Shown here: positions 8,694 to 16,481 of the stretch, one piece after another
How positions within the stretch are numbered: the first letter of the stretch is position 1
Layout: each line of letters starts with the position of its first letter
Assembly (NCBI RefSeq): GCF_004684775.1
Contig: NZ_SRIC01000037.1
Coordinates: 1-46,073, forward strand
Reading direction: 5' to 3'
Origin: Streptomyces sp. MZ04
GTDB taxonomy: Bacteria; Actinomycetota; Actinomycetes; Streptomycetales; Streptomycetaceae
Length of the DNA stretch: 46,073 nucleotides
Notes under the pieces: model-generated
What the model was told of the DNA's origin: nothing
The model's database searches: none
The model's input: only the letters and a program-made list of their open reading frames with translations
Position numbers and translations under genes: made by a program

Positions 8694-9808
8694 GGGGTGT
8701 GCACCGCCTCCCGCAGCCATGCCTGGTGGAAGTCGAACCTCGCCGCTTCGACCTCGTGGCGCTGGTCGGCGTGCAGAACGCCGAGGGCGTACGCGGTGGC
8801 CGGGGCGATGCGGGGGGTCCGGGCCGCCGACGCGGCTGCCGATGCGGCGTCGGCGGCTTCCCTGTGGCGGTCGAGGGCGTGGCCCGCGTCCGTGAGGCGG
8901 AGGTCGTTGCCGGGGGTGGCGGCCGTGCTCGCCTGGAGGACCTCCTGGGCGTACCTGTGCAGGCGCAGCAGGGCGCGGGCCTTGAGCCAGGGGGCGTCCT
9001 GGGCCTCGTTCGCCGCCTCTGCCGCGAGGCCGTGGACCAGGGCTTCGGCGTTGTACGGGTGGCCCGCCTGGCCGAGGGGGAGTGCGGCGACGGCTTCCGC
9101 GAGGTTCGACTCCGCTTTGGCCGCCAGGGGGTGCAGGGCTTCCCTGCTGGTGCTGAGGGGGACCTCGCTGGCCAGTACCGCCACGTTGTCCGCCACGGCG
9201 TGGAAGCGGGAGGAGCCGAAGGCCTGGAGGGCGGTGGAGTGGGCCCGCGTCCTTGCGAGGGTGAGCTGCCGCTCGAGCAGGGCCGCGGCCTTGGCCGCGC
9301 CGACCGTCAGGCCGCGTGGCGCACCGCCCGGCTCATCGGCACCCTGCGCTGAGGGCTGTGCCCACCCTCCCCCACTCTCAACTCCGTTCGAGCGGGGGGA
9401 CCCCCCTCGCCGTGCGGAACGCCTGCCCACAGCAGCCTCGACAGCGTCTTTGGGGGAGGGGACGGTCGGCGCCCCCGACAGCCGATGCAGCGCGTCGAGC
9501 AACCGCTCCAGCCGCGTCGCGTACGCGTGTTCGCGGGCCAGCGTGCCGGAGAGCCAGGCCAGTTCGGGGCGCAGGTCCGTCGCCCACTGCTGTTCCAGGA
9601 GCGGGCGGAACGTGTGCAGCGTGCCGCCGATGCGGCGGGCCGCGCGGCGCAGGGCGCGGGCCGCCTCGAGGGATTCCTCGGCGCCCTGCGCGTCCGTCGT
9701 CGACTCGCGGTGCAGCCGCAGCGAGCGCAGGAACTCCGTGGCCTGGGCCTGGAGATAGGCCGCCAGGACCTCGCCCGCCGTCGACTCGTCAAGGTGTTGC
9801 TGTGCCAC
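8690..9808 (-). CDS. CHAD-domain protein (polyphosphate-binding)
   Basis: 372 aa, helical and rich in Arg, Lys and His. CHAD domains bind polyphosphate and are often encoded beside ppk. The first helix pair carries the basic stretch [20 protein letters not shown] where CHAD proteins have the VHxxRVxxRRLR pattern; the first His of that pattern is not conserved. A second repeat lies around [15 protein letters not shown]. Between the repeats is a low-complexity linker (about residues 115-165) whose DNA (9367-9406) is a dispersed Streptomyces repeat kept in frame. GTG at 9808 overlaps the ppk 3' end by 20 bp, and the gene overlaps the Nudix gene by 4 bp. Confidence 0.85.
   Translation of the reverse strand: MAQQHLDESTAGEVLAAYLQAQATEFLRSLRLHRESTTDAQGAEESLEAARALRRAARRIGGTLHTFRPLLEQQWATDLRPELAWLSGTLAREHAYATRLERLLDALHRLSGAPTVPSPKDAVEAAVGRRSARRGGSPRSNGVESGGGWAQPSAQGADEPGGAPRGLTVGAAKAAALLERQLTLARTRAHSTALQAFGSSRFHAVADNVAVLASEVPLSTSREALHPLAAKAESNLAEAVAALPLGQAGHPYNAEALVHGLAAEAANEAQDAPWLKARALLRLHRYAQEVLQASTAATPGNDLRLTDAGHALDRHREAADAASAAASAARTPRIAPATAYALGVLHADQRHEVEAARFDFHQAWLREAVHTP
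9367..9406 (-). repeat. dispersed palindromic repeat inside the CHAD gene
   Basis: On the minus strand this reads GGGGGGTCCCCCC then GCTCGAACGGAGTTGAGAGT then GGGGGAG. The same element, with a few changes, stands at 36011-36052 between genes. Here it lies inside a coding region, frame intact, and encodes part of a Gly/Ser/Arg linker. Confidence 0.75.
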
Positions 9809-12140
9809 GCCGGCGCCTCCGGGCGTCTATGAGCATCTCCTGTACGTTCCGCAGGGGCTGGCCCTCCGGGTCCAGCGCGTGCCGGTTCCAGTTGCCGTCC
9901 GCGCCCAGGTGCCAGGAGGCGGTGGTGTCCGACATGCCGGTCTCCAGGAGCCGGTTGAGCGCTGCCCGGTGTGCCGGGTCGGTGACCCTGACCAGTGCTT
10001 CGATACGGCGGTCGAGGTTGCGGTGCATCATGTCGGCGCTGCCGATCCACACCTCGGGCTCGCCGCCGTTGCCGAAGGTGAAGACGCGGGAGTGCTCCAG
10101 GAAGCGGCCGAGCACGGAACGCACCCGGATCGTCTCCGAGAGGCCCGTGACACCCGGCCGCACCGCGCAGATCCCGCGCACCCACACGTCCACCGGCACA
10201 CCCGCCTGGGACGCGCGGTAGAGGGAGTCCACCACCGCCTCGTCGACCATCGAGTTGACCTTGATGCGTACGTAGGCGGGGCGGCCCGCGCGGTGGTGCT
10301 GTGTCTCCTTGTTGATGCGGGAGATCAGGCCGTCGCGCAGGGACTTGGGGGCGACGAGCAGCCTGCGGTAGGTCTCGCGGCGCGAGTAGCCGGAGAGCCG
10401 GTTGAAGAGGTCGGAGAGGTCCGCGCCCACCTCCTGCTTGGCGGTGAGCAACCCCAGGTCCTCGTAGAGCCGGGCCGTCTTGGGGTGGTAGTTGCCCGTA
10501 CCGACGTGCGAGTAGCGGACCAGCGACTCGCCCTCCTGGCGGACGACGAGCGACAGCTTGCAGTGCGTCTTCAGGCCGACCAGGCCGTAGACGACGTGGC
10601 AGCCCGCCTCTTCCAGCTTCCGCGCCCACTTGATGTTGGCCTGCTCGTCGAAGCGCGCCTTGATCTCGACCAGGACGAGCACCTGCTTGCCCGACTCGGC
10701 GGCGTCGATCAGCGCGTCGACTATGGGGGAGTCGCCCGACGTCCGGTACAGCGTCTGCTTGATCGCGAGCACGTCCGGGTCGGCGGCCGCCTGCTCCAGG
10801 AAGGCCTGCACGGACGTGGAGAACGAGTCGTACGGGTGGTGGAGCAGTACGTCGCGTTCGCGAAGGGCCGCGAAGATGTCGGGGGCCGAAGCCGACTCGA
10901 CCTCGGCGAGGTCGCGGTGCGTGCCCGCGATGAACTTCGGGTACTTCAGCTCGGGCCGGTCGAGGGCCGCGATGCCGAAGAGGCCGGTCAGGTCGAGCGG
11001 GCCCGGCAGCGGATAGACCTCCGCCTCGCTGATCTTCAGCTCGCGCACGAGGAGGTCGAGGACGTTCCGGTCGATGGACTCCTCGACCTCGAGGCGCACC
11101 GGCGGCCCGAAGCGGCGCCGCATGAGCTCCTTCTCCAGGGCCTGGAGGAGGTTCTCGGCGTCGTCCTCCTCGACCTCCAGGTCCTCGTTCCGGGTGAGCC
11201 GGAACATGTGATGCTCCTGGATCTCCATGCCCGGGAACAGCTCCGCGAGGTGCGCGGGAGCGGCGATGACGTCCTCGATGGGGACGTAGCGCTGCGGGGA
11301 GGCCTCGAGGAAGCGGGAGAGCAGTGGCGGGACCTTCACGCGTGCGAAGTGCGTGTGGCCCGAGACCGGGTTGCGCACGACCACGGCCAGGTTCAGCGAG
11401 AGCCCCGAGATGTACGGGAAGGGGTGCGCCGGGTCGACCGCGAGGGGGGTCAGGACGGGGAAGATCTGCTGCCGGAAGAGCGTGAAGAGGCGGGACTGCT
11501 CCTTCTCGGTCAGCTCGTTCCAGCGGACCAGGTGGATGCCCTCGTCGGCCAGGCCGGGGGCCACGTCTTCCTGGTAACAGGCGGCGTGCCGGGCCATGAG
11601 CTCGCGGGAGCGGTTCCAGATCAGGTCGAGGACCTCGCGGGGCTGCAGGCCTGAGGCCGAACGGGTGGCGACGCCGGTCGCGATGCGGCGCTTGAGTCCC
11701 GCCACCCGGACCATGAAGAACTCGTCCAGGTTCGAGGCGAAGATCGCCAGGAAATTGGCCCGCTCGAGGAGCGGGGTGTTCGGATCCTCGGCCAGCTCCA
11801 GAACCCGCTCGTTGAAGGCCAGCCAGCTGCGCTCCCGGTCCAGGAAACGGCCCTGCGGAAGCTCCTGGCCGTCGTGTCCCACCTGGCCGTCCTCGTCGTA
11901 CGCGTCGAGATCCGCGTCGATGTCGGGGTCGAGGTCGGACACCGCCGCCGACAGCGTGTGCGGGCGGTGCGCGGCGATCGAGCCCACGGAGGGCTGGGCG
12001 TGCTGGACCTGTCCTTGCCTGCTGGGCTGGCTCATGGCCCCATTCTTCCGCGCGGGGACCCCGATGGGCGCGTCGGAGAGTGCCGGGGTGAGGCGGAGCT
12101 TCCCGTTCTTCGGGGGAGGGTCGGGCACGGCGGGCTGCAT
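9789..12140 (-). CDS. ppk: polyphosphate kinase Ppk1
   Basis: 783 aa from ATG 12140; an alternative ATG at 12035 (MSQPSRQ) gives 748 aa and removes a poorly structured extension. Neither has a strong ribosome site; the longer form is kept because it is near the size I recall for Streptomyces Ppk. Domains run N ([20 protein letters not shown]), head, then two phospholipase-D-like catalytic domains. The catalytic His region [13 protein letters not shown] and the downstream [17 protein letters not shown] are intact, as is the second-site [11 protein letters not shown]. Ppk1 reversibly polymerises the gamma-phosphate of ATP into polyphosphate. First gene of the overlapping ppk-CHAD-Nudix operon. 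I did not find a convincing PHO box upstream. Confidence 0.95.
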   Translation of the reverse strand: MQPAVPDPPPKNGKLRLTPALSDAPIGVPARKNGAMSQPSRQGQVQHAQPSVGSIAAHRPHTLSAAVSDLDPDIDADLDAYDEDGQVGHDGQELPQGRFLDRERSWLAFNERVLELAEDPNTPLLERANFLAIFASNLDEFFMVRVAGLKRRIATGVATRSASGLQPREVLDLIWNRSRELMARHAACYQEDVAPGLADEGIHLVRWNELTEKEQSRLFTLFRQQIFPVLTPLAVDPAHPFPYISGLSLNLAVVVRNPVSGHTHFARVKVPPLLSRFLEASPQRYVPIEDVIAAPAHLAELFPGMEIQEHHMFRLTRNEDLEVEEDDAENLLQALEKELMRRRFGPPVRLEVEESIDRNVLDLLVRELKISEAEVYPLPGPLDLTGLFGIAALDRPELKYPKFIAGTHRDLAEVESASAPDIFAALRERDVLLHHPYDSFSTSVQAFLEQAAADPDVLAIKQTLYRTSGDSPIVDALIDAAESGKQVLVLVEIKARFDEQANIKWARKLEEAGCHVVYGLVGLKTHCKLSLVVRQEGESLVRYSHVGTGNYHPKTARLYEDLGLLTAKQEVGADLSDLFNRLSGYSRRETYRRLLVAPKSLRDGLISRINKETQHHRAGRPAYVRIKVNSMVDEAVVDSLYRASQAGVPVDVWVRGICAVRPGVTGLSETIRVRSVLGRFLEHSRVFTFGNGGEPEVWIGSADMMHRNLDRRIEALVRVTDPAHRAALNRLLETGMSDTTASWHLGADGNWNRHALDPEGQPLRNVQEMLIDARRRRRGTATP

Positions 12141-12208
12141 TGAGTGAGGGTCGCAAGCCTGTCTGAATCACTGGTTACGGCGACATGACGTGCGGGACAT
12201 GTGCCGAC

Positions 12209-12238
12209 GACCCCCGGACGTCTACACGGCCGGGGGTC
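12209..12238. terminator. hairpin after the ABC operon, before ppk
   Basis: Perfect 9-bp stem GACCCCCGG / CCGGGGGTC with a 12-nt loop. It lies downstream of the permease stop and upstream of ppk, so it would separate the two minus-strand units. No T-tract. Confidence 0.6.
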
Positions 12239-12260
12239 TGTCCGTATGGGTGGCGGTCCG

Positions 12261-13223
12261 TCAGGGCGTACGCCGCTTCAGCACCCGGAAGGCCGCATAC
12301 CCGGCCGCCGCCGCCAGAACCAGCACGATCCCGGTTTCGATCAACTGGACGTACCAGAAGTGGGAATGGGGATGGAATTCCGCGTACCAGCCGGTGATGC
12401 GGGTGTCGGCCGGGCAGGGGAAGTCGGCCCCTTGGCCGGGGGTGCACTGGCCGGCGATGAAGTGTTCACCGGCCGCGTTGTGGACGCCTATGTCCATGAT
12501 GAGGGAGTCCGCGGGGATGCCCTTCGGCAGGTAGCCCGCGCCCGACGCCGGCCCGGAGACCGTGTTCACCGGGAACAGGTTCCAGCGGATGTTGCCCAGG
12601 GCGAGCAGGACGCCGCCGGTGACGACACCGGCGACGGACAGGGCGAGCAGCGTGCGGCGCACGAGCAGCCCCACCAGCGCGCCGACGGCCACGCCGAACA
12701 GGCAGTACGCGACGAGCGCGGGGCCGACCGCCTCGTACACGCCGCGGTCGGTCCAGGAGAGATTCCAGCGGCCCAGGAGGTTCCAGGCGCCGAGCTGGAA
12801 GACGGCCATGAGCACGAGCGCGCCGCCCGCGGTCAGCGCGGCGGCCGTTGTCAGCTTCGACGCAAGCCAGCGCGCGGGGGAGACCGACTGGGTCCAGGCC
12901 AGCTTGTACGCCCCGGACTCCATCTCGCGGCCGATCACCGGGCCTGCGACGAAGGCGCCGATCAGCACGGGCAGGAGCAGCAGGGCCACGGCCCCCTGTT
13001 CCATGGCGCTGGAGAGCAGGTCCATGGCGCTGGCGAACCCGAGGAAGGTGTCCTCGCAGGGGCCGTAGCAGTCGGCGGTCGACGCCGGGTAGGCCGAGGC
13101 CGCCCACCGCAGGTATCCCGTCACCACCGCCGCCAGGACGACGAGGCCGCCCGCCGTCCACAGCGCGGTGCGGTGCAGCCGGACGTCCGCCCAGCGCGGA
13201 CCGTGAAGGAGAGGAGAACTCAT
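12261..13223 (-). CDS. ABC transporter permease (ABC-2-like)
   Basis: 320 aa with about six hydrophobic segments: near residues 21-42, 78-97, 128-150, 165-185, 188-210 and 293-312. The long loop between the fifth and last segments is extracytoplasmic and contains two Cys (CTPGQGADFPC) that may form a disulfide. The motif GREMESGAYKLAWTQSVSP after the second segment is typical of ABC-2 type permeases paired with a single ATPase. ATG at 13223 overlaps the ATPase stop (ATGA). Substrate unknown; such GntR(YtrA)-ATPase-permease sets often respond to cell-envelope stress or antibiotics. Confidence 0.85.
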   Translation of the reverse strand: MSSPLLHGPRWADVRLHRTALWTAGGLVVLAAVVTGYLRWAASAYPASTADCYGPCEDTFLGFASAMDLLSSAMEQGAVALLLLPVLIGAFVAGPVIGREMESGAYKLAWTQSVSPARWLASKLTTAAALTAGGALVLMAVFQLGAWNLLGRWNLSWTDRGVYEAVGPALVAYCLFGVAVGALVGLLVRRTLLALSVAGVVTGGVLLALGNIRWNLFPVNTVSGPASGAGYLPKGIPADSLIMDIGVHNAAGEHFIAGQCTPGQGADFPCPADTRITGWYAEFHPHSHFWYVQLIETGIVLVLAAAAGYAAFRVLKRRTP

Positions 13224-14125
13224 GCCGTCACCTCGCGCTCGGCGCGGGCCGTCGTGCCCGGCGTCAGCAGGGCGGGAGCTTCGGGGGAGCGGAGATGGGC
13301 GAGCAACAGTTCCTCCAGGGAGGGTTCTTCGGCATCCCAGCCGGTGTCGACGGAGCCCTCCGGGCGGATCAGCGCGGTCAGGCCGCGTCCGGTGGCGCGG
13401 GACTCGACGACGGTGTGCGGGGCGAGTTCGGCGAGCGGGCGGCGCCCGGTGACCAGGGTGTGCGCGGCGACGAGGTCGTCGATGCCGCCGCCGAGCCGCA
13501 CCCGGCCGCCGGAGACGAGCAGCAAGTGGTCGCAGGCGTCGGCGAGTTCACCGACGATGTGCGAGGACATCACGACGGTGGTGCCGTGCTCGGCGGCCTC
13601 GGCCATCAGCGTCCCCATCAGCTGGTGGCGGGCGAGCGGGTCGAGGTCGGCCATCGGCTCGTCCAGGAGCAGCAGTTCGGCCCGCTTGCCGAGCGCGAGG
13701 GCGAGCGCCACGCGGGTGCGCTGGCCGCCGGAGAGGGAACGGATGCGGTTCTTCGGATCCAACTCCCCTTCTGATACGACACGTTCGGCGACGCCGGCGT
13801 CCCAGCGGCCGGGGTTCAGCTCGGCGCCGAGCCGCAGGGTGTCGGCGATGCTGAGCTGCGGATAGAGCGGCTTGTCCTGGGCGACGTACGCGACGCGCTC
13901 GCGGGCGGCGGCCGGGTCGGTGCCGAGGACGGTGAGGGTGCCCGAGGTCGGGCGGAAAAGACCGGCGGCGAGGGCGAGCAGCGTCGACTTGCCCGCTCCG
14001 TTGGGCCCGACGACCGCGCAGACGCGTCCGGCGGGCAGCCGGAAGGAGCAGTCGCCGAGGGCGGCCCTGCCCCGCCGCCCGTAACTCTTGGCCAGCGCGG
14101 CCGCCTCGATGGCGGTGTCGGTCAT
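13220..14125 (-). CDS. ABC transporter ATP-binding protein
   Basis: 301 aa. Walker A GPNGAGKST near residue 41, Q-loop YVAQDKPLY, signature LSGGQRTRVALALALGKR, Walker B LLLLDEPMADLDP and switch MSSHIVGEL are intact. After the ATPase core a roughly 80-residue C-terminal region (regulatory or accessory, unknown) follows. ATG at 14125 overlaps the GntR stop as ATGA, and its own stop overlaps the permease start, so the three-gene unit is tightly coupled. The longer reading to 14260 is Arg-rich shadow sequence and is rejected. Energises the partner permease. Confidence 0.92.
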   Translation of the reverse strand: MTDTAIEAAALAKSYGRRGRAALGDCSFRLPAGRVCAVVGPNGAGKSTLLALAAGLFRPTSGTLTVLGTDPAAARERVAYVAQDKPLYPQLSIADTLRLGAELNPGRWDAGVAERVVSEGELDPKNRIRSLSGGQRTRVALALALGKRAELLLLDEPMADLDPLARHQLMGTLMAEAAEHGTTVVMSSHIVGELADACDHLLLVSGGRVRLGGGIDDLVAAHTLVTGRRPLAELAPHTVVESRATGRGLTALIRPEGSVDTGWDAEEPSLEELLLAHLRSPEAPALLTPGTTARAEREVTA

Positions 14126-14547
14126 GCGGAGTCCCCCTCGGATACGTGCTCGGACTGCTCTGGCTGCTCTGACTGTGTGAAGTGCTCTTCGAGTACGGCG
14201 GTGAACAGCGCGGCGACGTCGTCCCTCTCCATGCCGGCGGCGCGGGCGCGGGCGGCCCATGCGTCGAGCTCGCCGCGCAGCGGGGAGTCGGCGGGCGCGG
14301 AGCCCAGCGACTTCCGTACGAAGGTGCCGAGCCCGCGGCGGGCCTCGACCAGGCCCTCGCGTTCCAGTTCGCGGTAGGCCTTCAGGACCGTGTTCGGGTT
14401 GATGGCCGTGGCCTCGACGACCTCACGGGCCGTGGGCAGCTTGTCCCCCGGCTCCAACAGGCCCAGGCGCAGGGCCTGTCGGGTCTGCTGGACGATCTGG
14501 AGATAGGTGGCGACGCCACTGCGCCGGTCGATACGGAACTCGACCAT
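14122..14547 (-). CDS. GntR-family regulator, YtrA subfamily
   Basis: 141 aa: one winged helix (about 10-75; LPTAREVVEATAINPNTVLK is the recognition region) followed by only about 65 residues, the short tail that defines the YtrA subgroup regulating ABC operons. ATG at 14547. Sequence upstream in the same frame is a 22-bp-arm palindrome and then the Pro/Gln repeat region of the opposite gene, so the longer reading is rejected. First gene of the regulator-ATPase-permease operon; the palindrome directly before its start should be its own operator, giving autorepression. Confidence 0.92.
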   Translation of the reverse strand: MVEFRIDRRSGVATYLQIVQQTRQALRLGLLEPGDKLPTAREVVEATAINPNTVLKAYRELEREGLVEARRGLGTFVRKSLGSAPADSPLRGELDAWAARARAAGMERDDVAALFTAVLEEHFTQSEQPEQSEHVSEGDSA

Positions 14548-14548
14548 G

Positions 14549-14598
14549 CCCTTGCACCACCCTTTCACTAGTTGAGTAGTGAAAGGGTGGTGCAAGGG
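14549..14598. promoter_or_regulatory. 50-bp perfect palindrome at the gntR (ytrA-like) start
   Basis: Perfect 22-bp arms (14549-14570 and 14577-14598, core CCACCCTTTCACTA / TAGTGAAAGGGTGG) around the 6-nt centre GTTGAG. The near arm begins 2 bp upstream of the regulator's ATG. Size and symmetry suggest overlapping operator half-sites; in RNA it would be a long hairpin masking the start codon. Confidence 0.8.
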
Positions 14599-14685
14599 GG
14601 CGCGTTCCGTCAAGGGGTGCGGGCTCTTGTAACGTCTGCCGCTCAGCAATGACGTGAACATGTATGGAAAGTCGGGGGACTTACC

Positions 14686-15258
14686 TTGTCGATGCCTCCG
14701 CCGCCACAGGGCGGCTACCAGCAGCAGCCCTACGGGCAGCCGCCGTATCAGGGCCAGCCGCCGTATCAGGGCCAGCCGCCGTATCAGGGCCAGCAGCCCC
14801 AGTACGGTCAGCAGCCCCAACCGCCCTACGGGCAGCAGCAGTTCCCGCCCCAGCAGCCGCAGCCGCAGCGCCCGCGCGGCGGCGGTGGCGGCGGCTCCTT
14901 CAACCGGCAGTCACCCCTGATGAAGGTGGCGACGCTGCTCATCGCGGGCGTCATCGCGGGTGTCTGGTGGTACACGAGCCGGGGCAACACCACGAGCCCC
15001 AGCAGCCATACGCCCGGCAGCTCCGCCAGCGAGCCCGCGGTCGCGGACGACGCCACCGAGGTCGGCGACTGCATGCGGAACAAGGGGTCGGACAGCAGCC
15101 CCGACATGGAGACCGTCGACTGCTCGAGTGCCGAGGCCCAGTACAAGGTCACGAGCCTGAACGAGTCCGAGTGCGCTCCGGGCGAGTCCGAGTACCAGCA
15201 GACCCGGCGCGGCCGCGTGCAGTACTCCATGTGCATGGAGCCGATCACGCCGAAGTAG
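14686..15258 (+). CDS. Pro/Gln/Tyr-rich single-pass membrane protein
   Basis: 190 aa. Residues 1-65 are low complexity with PPYQGQ repeats, typical of Streptomyces membrane proteins with a disordered cytoplasmic tail. A membrane segment follows (about 79-97, MKVATLLIAGVIAGVWWYT), then an outside domain with four Cys (in GDCMRN, VDCSS, SECAPG and MCMEP), probably two disulfides. The last part resembles the small LppU/SCO3897-like outside domains, not firmly. Start: TTG at 14686, 5 nt after GGGGGAC; ATG at 14692 is two codons in and equally possible. Divergent from the GntR operon. Function unknown. Confidence 0.75.
   Translation: MSMPPPPQGGYQQQPYGQPPYQGQPPYQGQPPYQGQQPQYGQQPQPPYGQQQFPPQQPQPQRPRGGGGGGSFNRQSPLMKVATLLIAGVIAGVWWYTSRGNTTSPSSHTPGSSASEPAVADDATEVGDCMRNKGSDSSPDMETVDCSSAEAQYKVTSLNESECAPGESEYQQTRRGRVQYSMCMEPITPK
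14737..14790 (+). repeat. three exact 18-bp coding repeats
   Basis: CAGCCGCCGTATCAGGGC occurs three times head to tail and encodes QPPYQG repeats. Identity at wobble positions indicates recent slippage or unequal exchange. Confidence 0.9.
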
Positions 15259-15277
15259 CGGGATGTCCAGGACGCGC

Positions 15278-15316
15278 GAAGGGCGCGGTGTTCCCCGTGA
15301 GAACACCGCGCCCTTC
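15278..15316. terminator. bidirectional terminator
   Basis: Perfect 16-bp stem GAAGGGCGCGGTGTTC / GAACACCGCGCCCTTC with a 7-nt loop, between the membrane protein gene and convergent mshD. Confidence 0.9.
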
Positions 15317-15333
15317 CCGCGTTCCTACGTCCC

Positions 15334-16263
15334 TCAGGACTCCGTCCGGTACATCAGATCCGTCTCGTGCGTGATGAACCCGAGCCGTTCGTAGACGCTC
15401 ACCGCGGCCTTGTTGTCCGCGTCCACGTACAGCATCGCCGTCGGCAGGCCCGCCGCCGCCAGGTGGTTCAGGCCGATCGTCGTGAGCGCCTTGCCGAGGC
15501 CGCCGCCCTGCGCGCCCGAGCGCACCCCGACGACGTACACCTCACCGAGGTTCTCGTCGGCGTGCACCTTGGTCCAGTGGAAGCCGACCAACTCGCCGTC
15601 GCTCTCGCGCTCGGCGAGGAAGAACCCCGCCGGGTCGAACCACGGCTCCGCCTTGCGGTCGTCCAGGTCGCGCTGGGTGAGCGAGCCCTGCTCGGGGTGG
15701 TGGGCGAAGGCGTCGGCGTTCACCGCGAGCCAGGCCGTGTCGTCCTGGCCGGGGACGAAGGTACGTACGGAGACCCCTTCCGGCAGCACCGGCTCGGGCA
15801 GGTCGAGATCGCCCAACGTCCGCCGCATCTGCCGCAGTTCACGGAAGAGGGTCAGGCCGAGCACCTGCGCCAGGTGCCGGGCGGCGGAGTGGCCGCCGTG
15901 CGCCCAGATCCGCAGCCGGCGGCCCGACTCGCCGAGCAGCGCCGTGCCGAGCGCGCGGCCGTGCCCGCGGCCGCGGTGTGCGGGGTGCACGACCAGCTCG
16001 GCGGCGGGTGCCTCGATGGGGTCGGTGTCCTCGAGCTGCGCGTACCCGATGAACTCGCCGTCGACGGTCAGCAGCAGATGCCGCACCCCCGTCCGCGCAC
16101 CACCCCGCAGCTGCAGCCGGCCCTGCTCGGAGACGGCCTGCTGGCCGTCCGCGCGGGCGGCGTCCGCGATGAGCCCGAGCACGGCTTCGGCCTGGGAGGG
16201 GGTGAGGGCGTCGACGGTGTCGATCTGCCGCATGGTGGCGGGAGGCTGCTGCTCGTCAGTCAT
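15334..16263 (-). CDS. mshD: mycothiol synthase MshD
   Basis: 309 aa, two tandem GNAT acetyltransferase domains, as in MshD. Acetyl-CoA loops are VHPAHRGRGHGRALG (first domain) and VGVRSGAQGGGLGKALT (second, active). C-terminal YERLGF is the usual GNAT end. It acetylates the Cys amine of Cys-GlcN-inositol with acetyl-CoA in the last step of mycothiol synthesis; mycothiol is the main thiol of actinobacteria. ATG at 16263 is supported by TACCCT (16271-16276) ending 7 nt upstream, a leaderless pattern. The longer open frame is rejected. Confidence 0.92.
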   Translation of the reverse strand: MTDEQQPPATMRQIDTVDALTPSQAEAVLGLIADAARADGQQAVSEQGRLQLRGGARTGVRHLLLTVDGEFIGYAQLEDTDPIEAPAAELVVHPAHRGRGHGRALGTALLGESGRRLRIWAHGGHSAARHLAQVLGLTLFRELRQMRRTLGDLDLPEPVLPEGVSVRTFVPGQDDTAWLAVNADAFAHHPEQGSLTQRDLDDRKAEPWFDPAGFFLAERESDGELVGFHWTKVHADENLGEVYVVGVRSGAQGGGLGKALTTIGLNHLAAAGLPTAMLYVDADNKAAVSVYERLGFITHETDLMYRTES

Positions 16264-16270
16264 GGTGTCG

Positions 16271-16276
16271 AGGGTA
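16271..16276 (-). promoter_or_regulatory. -10 box of mshD, leaderless
   Basis: TACCCT on the minus strand, 7 nt before the ATG at 16263. Confidence 0.5.
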
Positions 16277-16481
16277 CGGCGGCGGCCGCTCCCGCAGCGG
16301 CTCACCCGACCCACGTGATGCCGCATCGACCCCGCGGGCACTTTGCCCCAAGCGCCCGTAACGCCCTCGACGGCAACCGGCCCGTAACCGGCAACCCCCT
16401 GTCGCGCTACGCGCGTTGACCCTAGGCTGCGCACGGAGTGTCACCGCCTCCAGCCGTCTCACACCCACCCCAGGGGGACAC

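Noticed and set aside
9879..11654. 591-codon plus-strand frame opposite ppk
   Set aside because: Antisense shadow rich in Val, Asp, Arg; no start signal.
9307..12171. 954-codon minus-strand frame over ppk
   Set aside because: Shifted frame of ppk with Arg/Pro/Gly bias and no recognisable domain.
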